Part shown: positions 60,413-64,000 of the stretch, in pieces
Position numbering within the stretch: position 1 is the first letter of the stretch
Layout of the letters: each line of letters opens with the position of its first letter
From: Mucilaginibacter sp.
Lineage (GTDB): Bacteria; Bacteroidota; Bacteroidia; Sphingobacteriales; Sphingobacteriaceae
Direction of reading: 5' to 3'
Length of the DNA stretch: 64,000 nt
Assembly (NCBI GenBank): GCA_030445275.1
Contig: JAUCSE010000079.1
Location: 1-64,000, forward strand
Program-made: the position numbers and the translations under genes
Notes under the pieces: generated by a model
The model's database searches: none
Told to the model about the DNA's origin: nothing
Seen by the model: only the letters and a program-made list of their open reading frames with translations

Positions 60413-61501
60413 ATGAAAAAAGTACCCATTTTATTGCTGTTTGCATTTTTAATAGCAGGAACTGTTTTTGCCCAAAATAATAAGGCAGAAAACATCATTA
60501 TTGTATCTATTGACGGCCTGCGGTGGCATGAGGTTTTTCAGGGAGCCGAAAAAGAACTGATCATCAACAAAAAATATAATTCCCAGGACTCCGCTCAACG
60601 AATAAAAAAATACTGGGCTGATGATCAGCAGGAGCGAAGGGCCAAACTGATGCCCTTTGTTTGGGGTACAATAGCAAAGAGTGGGCAGCTATATGGCAAT
60701 CGCGAATTGGGAAGTAAGGTAAATGTTAAAAACCCGTATTGGTTTTCATATCCAGGGCGTAACGAAAACTTAACAGGCTATGCGGATATCAAAGTGAACT
60801 CTAATGATTACCCGGACAATCCCAACAAGAATGTACTGGAATTTATTGACCAGCAGAAAGGCTATAAAGGTAAGGTAGTAGCATTTGCATCATGGGATGC
60901 TGTAGCCAGAATTATTAACCGTAACCGGAATGGTTTAATGGTGAATAATCCATTTGAAGATATTAAAGGAGATAACCTTACCGAAGCCGAAAAACTGGCT
61001 AATGAAATTCAACATTATGAACCCCAAATATGGGGTGATGGAGAGCGTTTAGATGCCACCACCTATGCTCTGGCCAAATCATACATTATAGCCAAGCACC
61101 CGAAGGTAGTTTACCTTGACCTGGCCGATACTGACGATCATGCACACGGAGGTAACTATGACCTCTATTTGGATGCTATTCACAACATTGATACAATGAT
61201 TGGCAACCTGTGGAATTATATGCAAAATGATCCCTTTTACAAAGGCAACACGACTATAATAATTATGCCCGATCATGGCAGGGGAGAAGGAAAGCAATGG
61301 ACAAGTCATGGTTCGGGGACTCCACATTCAAACGATACCTGGTTAATGGCTATAGGGCCGAAGATAAAACCTTTGGGAGAGGTAAAAAACAACGGACAGA
61401 TTTACCAGGATCAATATGCAAAAACTATTGCCAGGTTATTAGGGTTTAATTTTACTTCAGTTAACCCTATTGGTGAAGCTATCGACAGTGTGGTAAAATA
61501 A
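60413..61501 (+). CDS. Alkaline-phosphatase-superfamily protein
   Basis: A 362-residue exported protein (signal peptide ending 'GTVFAQ'). 'IIIVSIDGLRWHEVF' is the first metal strand; 'YLDLADTDDHAHGG' and 'TIIIMPDHGRGEG' with 'TSHGSGTPHSNDTWLMA' supply the Asp and His ligands of the phosphodiesterase/pyrophosphatase branch. The nucleophile position is likely in 'WFSYPGRNENLTGYAD', where relatives read YPGYSE or similar; whether a Ser/Thr serves here is unclear. It follows the metallophosphoesterase by 51 bp and may hydrolyse a phosphodiester or sulfate. Confidence 0.8.
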   Translation: MKKVPILLLFAFLIAGTVFAQNNKAENIIIVSIDGLRWHEVFQGAEKELIINKKYNSQDSAQRIKKYWADDQQERRAKLMPFVWGTIAKSGQLYGNRELGSKVNVKNPYWFSYPGRNENLTGYADIKVNSNDYPDNPNKNVLEFIDQQKGYKGKVVAFASWDAVARIINRNRNGLMVNNPFEDIKGDNLTEAEKLANEIQHYEPQIWGDGERLDATTYALAKSYIIAKHPKVVYLDLADTDDHAHGGNYDLYLDAIHNIDTMIGNLWNYMQNDPFYKGNTTIIIMPDHGRGEGKQWTSHGSGTPHSNDTWLMAIGPKIKPLGEVKNNGQIYQDQYAKTIARLLGFNFTSVNPIGEAIDSVVK

Positions 61502-61512
61502 ATTCCAATTTC

Positions 61513-61581
61513 CACAATCGAAACTTGATGTCTTATTGTTAAAAGCAGCAGGTTTCGATTGTGAAATTTTGATTACTTTTG
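61513..61581 (+). promoter_or_regulatory. Inverted repeat and promoter before the XRE-cupin gene
   Basis: CACAATCGAAAC (61513-61524) and GTTTCGATTGTG (61552-61563) are perfect 12-bp arms around a 27-base spacer, followed by the -7 box TACTTTTG at 61574-61581. The arms could be operator half-sites for self-control, or the stem may end the upstream transcript. The start codon is 16 bases after the box. Confidence 0.6.
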
Positions 61582-61597
61582 GTCGAAAGATCAAATT

Positions 61598-62179
61598 ATG
61601 CAAGACGATATTATCCTGAAGATCAGTTACCGGATAAAAGAAATAAGAAAAGAAAAACGTATAACCATACAGGAACTGGCAGACAGAGCTGGTGTAAGTA
61701 AAGGTCTCATATCGCAAATTGAAAATAATCGCACCATTCCATCTCTGCCGGTATTGATGAACATTGTACAATCACTTGATTTAGACCTTACTAGTTTTTT
61801 TAAAGATCTTACCGGTGATAATCAGCAGGAAAAAGTTTTTGTAATTCGCTCATCCGAATATAGCCCACTTCAAAAAGAAGTTGCGAAAGGATTTAATTAT
61901 CAAAGAATATTAGCACGTAATATTCAAAGTGGGCCGGTTGACTTTGTGTTGCTGGAACTAAAAAAAGGTGCCCGCCGTAATAAAATGGTTGTAACCGATG
62001 CTTTTGAATATAAATATCTGATCAAAGGAAAGATCGATTACCTGATTGAAGACAAGAACTATATTTTAGAAGAAGGTGATTCTATTTTCTTTGACGGACG
62101 CCTGGGTCATAACCTCTCAAACATTGGCGACTCGAATGCCTTGATGCTGGTGGTTTACTATTTTATTTCTAACGGTTAA
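61598..62179 (+). CDS. XRE-family regulator with cupin domain
   Basis: A 193-residue regulator. The N-terminal helix-turn-helix (about residues 7-62) has 'RITIQELADRAGVSKGLISQ' and 'IENNRTIPSLPVLMNIVQSL'. The C-terminal cupin (about 110-190) has 'EYKYLIKGKIDYLIEDKNYI' and 'GDSIFFDGRLGHNLSN'. Such proteins usually sense a small metabolite with the cupin. It lies between the fucosidase cluster and a SusC gene, whose upstream DNA share a palindromic box, so it is the first candidate for controlling both. Confidence 0.92.
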   Translation: MQDDIILKISYRIKEIRKEKRITIQELADRAGVSKGLISQIENNRTIPSLPVLMNIVQSLDLDLTSFFKDLTGDNQQEKVFVIRSSEYSPLQKEVAKGFNYQRILARNIQSGPVDFVLLELKKGARRNKMVVTDAFEYKYLIKGKIDYLIEDKNYILEEGDSIFFDGRLGHNLSNIGDSNALMLVVYYFISNG

Positions 62180-62370
62180 TTTTTGTCTCAAATTTCCCAC
62201 TTTTTAACGCTGTTTACATGCCATTAATGTAAAAAACAGGCGTTATTCCCGCAGTTTTAAGCAGATTTTTGTCTGATATATACTCCTTTTTGCCAGGTAT
62301 AGTGCCTTTTGGAGGCCGTTTATTGCATAATTTTAGCCTGTTTTGCACCATTTAACTTGTTATTTTAAAC

Positions 62371-62401
62371 ATAAAAACCGCACTAATAATGCGGTTTTTA
62401 T
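62371..62401 (+). terminator. Terminator after the XRE-cupin gene
   Basis: ATAAAAACCGCA and TGCGGTTTTTAT are perfect 12-bp arms around CTAATAA. It lies about 190 bases after the stop. The intervening DNA holds no gene. Confidence 0.85.
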
Positions 62402-62415
62402 GTTGATGATATTTA

Positions 62416-62430
62416 TTTAGTATTACTAAA
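62416..62430. promoter_or_regulatory. TTTAGTATTACTAAA palindrome upstream of SusC
   Basis: A perfect 15-base palindrome with a central T, 260 bp before the SusC start. It is nearly the same as the site at 57816-57832 before the fucosidase. More partial copies (TTTAGTAT at 62603, ATACTAAA at 62652) lie closer to the gene. Confidence 0.6.
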
Positions 62431-62489
62431 CAATTTATAGAATGTTTAATAGTGATGAAATTGTTATTTATGGTAGATTATAATAACAT

Positions 62490-62507
62490 AACGCAAACGT
62501 TTGTGTT
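62490..62507. promoter_or_regulatory. LacI-type operator candidate AACGCAAACGTTTGTGTT
   Basis: An 18-bp palindrome with a single mismatched pair and a central CG, the hallmark of LacI/GalR-family operators. It is about 185 bp before the SusC start. No LacI-family gene is in the window, so the regulator would be encoded elsewhere, perhaps in the rest of this locus. Confidence 0.5.
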
Positions 62508-62638
62508 AATAAATTATTCATAATATATTAATTTACAATAATATGTGAGATTGTTTTTTAAAGGTACTGTGATTTTAAGGTATTCACAATTGTGAAAAAA
62601 AGTTTAGTATTTATTTACTTTTGTTTATAAAAAGTATT

Positions 62639-62646
62639 TATATTTG
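62639..62646 (+). promoter_or_regulatory. -7 box of the second SusC gene
   Basis: TATATTTG fits TAnnTTTG and lies 44 bases before the SusC start. A TTTTG at 62619-62623 could be the -33 element, though the spacing is short. Confidence 0.5.
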
Positions 62647-62690
62647 ATACAAATACTAAACAAAAAACCTAAAATTTAAACCGTTAAAGT

Positions 62691-64000
62691 ATGAAGATTT
62701 TTTACTTGCTAAAAAAACGAAGCCTGCTCACAATGCTGATGTGGCTGCTCACTTTGGGCTTAACTTATGCGCAAAGTACGGTTACCGGAACCGTGGTTGA
62801 TGAGAACAACCAGCCTTTGCCGGGTGCGTCTGTAAAAATTAAAGGTGGTAGTGGCACTACTACCAATACTACTGGAAAGTTCAGTTTAACTGCTCCTTCA
62901 AATTCTATTTTGGTGTTTAGTTTTGTTGGTTATAAATCTAAAGAAGTTGCTATAGGTTCCAAAAGCCATATTGATGTAAGGCTGGAGTCTGATGGAGCCT
63001 TAAAAGAAGTGGTGGTAACAGCTTTAGGCATCAAAAAAGAAAAAAATGCTGTAGGTTATGCGATCCAGGAAGTAAAAGGCGAAGCCCTGACAAAAGCCAG
63101 GGAGCCAAATCCTGTTATCTCTTTAACAGGTAAAGTTGCGGGGTTGCTGGTTACACCAAGTTCCAATCTTTTTGGAAATCCCGGAATTTCCCTGCGCGGC
63201 CAAACGGGAGTACTTTTTGTGGTGGATGGTACGCCCGTTAGTACAGATTCCTGGAATTTGAGCGGTGACGATATTGAAAGTTACTCTGTGCTAAAAGGCG
63301 CAAATGCTGCCGCTTTATATGGTAGCAGGGGGGCCAATGGTGCAATTATCATTACAACCAAGAAAGGTACAGGTTCCAAACAAAAATCATTATCCGTTGA
63401 GCTGAATTCCAGCACCCAGTTACAGCTTGGTTATAATGCCATACCCAAAATACAAACCAGTTACGGGCCCGGTGATGGTTTTGAATATGCGTTCAAAGAT
63501 GGCAAAGGCGGCGGAACTAATGATAATGATTATGATATTTGGGGACCCAGATTTGAAGGTCAGTTAATACCTCAGTATAACAGTCCTGTTGATCCGAAGA
63601 CCGGTAACCTGGTTCCTATACCATGGCTGGCGAGAGGAAAGAATAATCTTCAAAATTTTTTACAAAACGGATTAATAAGTACCAATAATGTGGCCATTGC
63701 TTCTCAAAGCGACCTTGGTAGTTTGAGAATGTCGGTTTCTGATACTTACCAGCGGGGTACTATACCGAATACACAACTTAATATCACTAATTTTTCTATG
63801 AATGGTTCAATAAATGCAAGCAAAAAAGTAAAATTTGAAGCAGGCATTAACTATGACAGGCAAATTTCTCCCAACTACCCAATTTCCGGATATGGCCCGG
63901 CAAGCCCGGTTTATTTGATGACGGTTTGGGGTAGTGCAGATTACGATGTACGGGATCTGCGAAATTACTGGCAACCTGGTAAAGAGGGTATCCAGCAATA
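62691..64000 (+). CDS. SusC/RagA TonB-dependent transporter, 3' end outside the window
   Basis: The frame starts with ATG at 62691 and stays open to the window edge, about 436 residues. The signal peptide ends 'TLGLTYAQ', then a carboxypeptidase-regulatory-like domain ('VTGTVVDENNQPLPGASVKI'), the TonB-box region 'LKEVVVTALGIKKEKNAVG', and a plug with 'LFVVDGTPVSTDSW' and 'ALYGSRGANGAIIITTKKG'. Unlike the SusC at 11339 it has no STN domain, so it does not signal through a FecR protein; local regulators probably control it. It is the likely importer for the fucosylated glycan treated by the upstream genes. Confidence 0.95.
   Translation, partial: MKIFYLLKKRSLLTMLMWLLTLGLTYAQSTVTGTVVDENNQPLPGASVKIKGGSGTTTNTTGKFSLTAPSNSILVFSFVGYKSKEVAIGSKSHIDVRLESDGALKEVVVTALGIKKEKNAVGYAIQEVKGEALTKAREPNPVISLTGKVAGLLVTPSSNLFGNPGISLRGQTGVLFVVDGTPVSTDSWNLSGDDIESYSVLKGANAAALYGSRGANGAIIITTKKGTGSKQKSLSVELNSSTQLQLGYNAIPKIQTSYGPGDGFEYAFKDGKGGGTNDNDYDIWGPRFEGQLIPQYNSPVDPKTGNLVPIPWLARGKNNLQNFLQNGLISTNNVAIASQSDLGSLRMSVSDTYQRGTIPNTQLNITNFSMNGSINASKKVKFEAGINYDRQISPNYPISGYGPASPVYLMTVWGSADYDVRDLRNYWQPGKEGIQQ

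Overview
The window is chromosomal DNA of a Bacteroidota bacterium. The signs are SusC/SusD pairs, FecR-type anti-sigma factors, TAnnTTTG promoter boxes, weak Shine-Dalgarno sequences, many exported proteins and lipoproteins, and no long runs of informational genes. Family content and the kinds of dispersed palindromes suggest Sphingobacteriaceae, most like Mucilaginibacter; that placement is inference.

Layout. 1-8350: an orphan MacB/FtsX-type permease, an AraC regulator, a MarR regulator with an overlapping kinase-like phosphotransferase, an M3 peptidase lipoprotein and a small unknown gene. 8370-26042: a polysaccharide-utilisation locus with AraC regulator, ECF sigma factor, FecR anti-sigma, STN-type SusC, SusD, a clan GH-D (GH36-like) glycosidase, sugar/H+ symporter, DUF5107-TPR protein, aldose 1-epimerase, NTF2-like protein and an RpiA-like isomerase. 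It reads as a complete path from outer-membrane capture of an alpha-galactoside-like glycan to cytoplasmic sugar entry. 26368-32419: a GH105 hydrolase, a beta-lactamase-fold protein that has lost its catalytic motifs, two tandem PL14-like lyase lipoproteins and an outer-membrane barrel, probably concerned with uronic-acid polysaccharides.

32493-40084: AI-2E-type permease, DUF6268 barrel, a small HMA-like protein without CxxC, a two-component system, PAP2 phosphatase, tRNA-Gly(GCC), DUF1905 protein and an alpha/beta hydrolase. 40171-41560: an IS110/IS1111-type element whose transposase is frameshifted; its non-coding right end has a solo relative at 44659-44700. 41858-46911: esterase, acetyltransferase, sterol-desaturase-family protein, then a TetR / HMA-like / MFS cassette with a clear TetR operator. 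47017-50601: a siderophore receptor behind a Fur-like box, and a DUF5602-like lipoprotein.

50863-53989: an exported catalase, a short glutamyl-tRNA reductase and an exported ankyrin protein in one tight row, the most unusual functional grouping here. 54105-57608: a lipoprotein of unknown role, a DUF2807-like protein, and a divergent HxlR / flavodoxin-fold oxidoreductase pair. 57873-64000: a second glycan locus with GH29 alpha-L-fucosidase, metallophosphoesterase, alkaline-phosphatase-superfamily protein, XRE-cupin regulator, and the start of another SusC that runs off the window.

Several dispersed palindromic repeat families lie between genes (26091-26289, 55051-55161, 56304-56426; 2765-2915; 2680-2698 and 31411-31486; 16344-16577). 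No CRISPR array, rRNA or prophage was seen.
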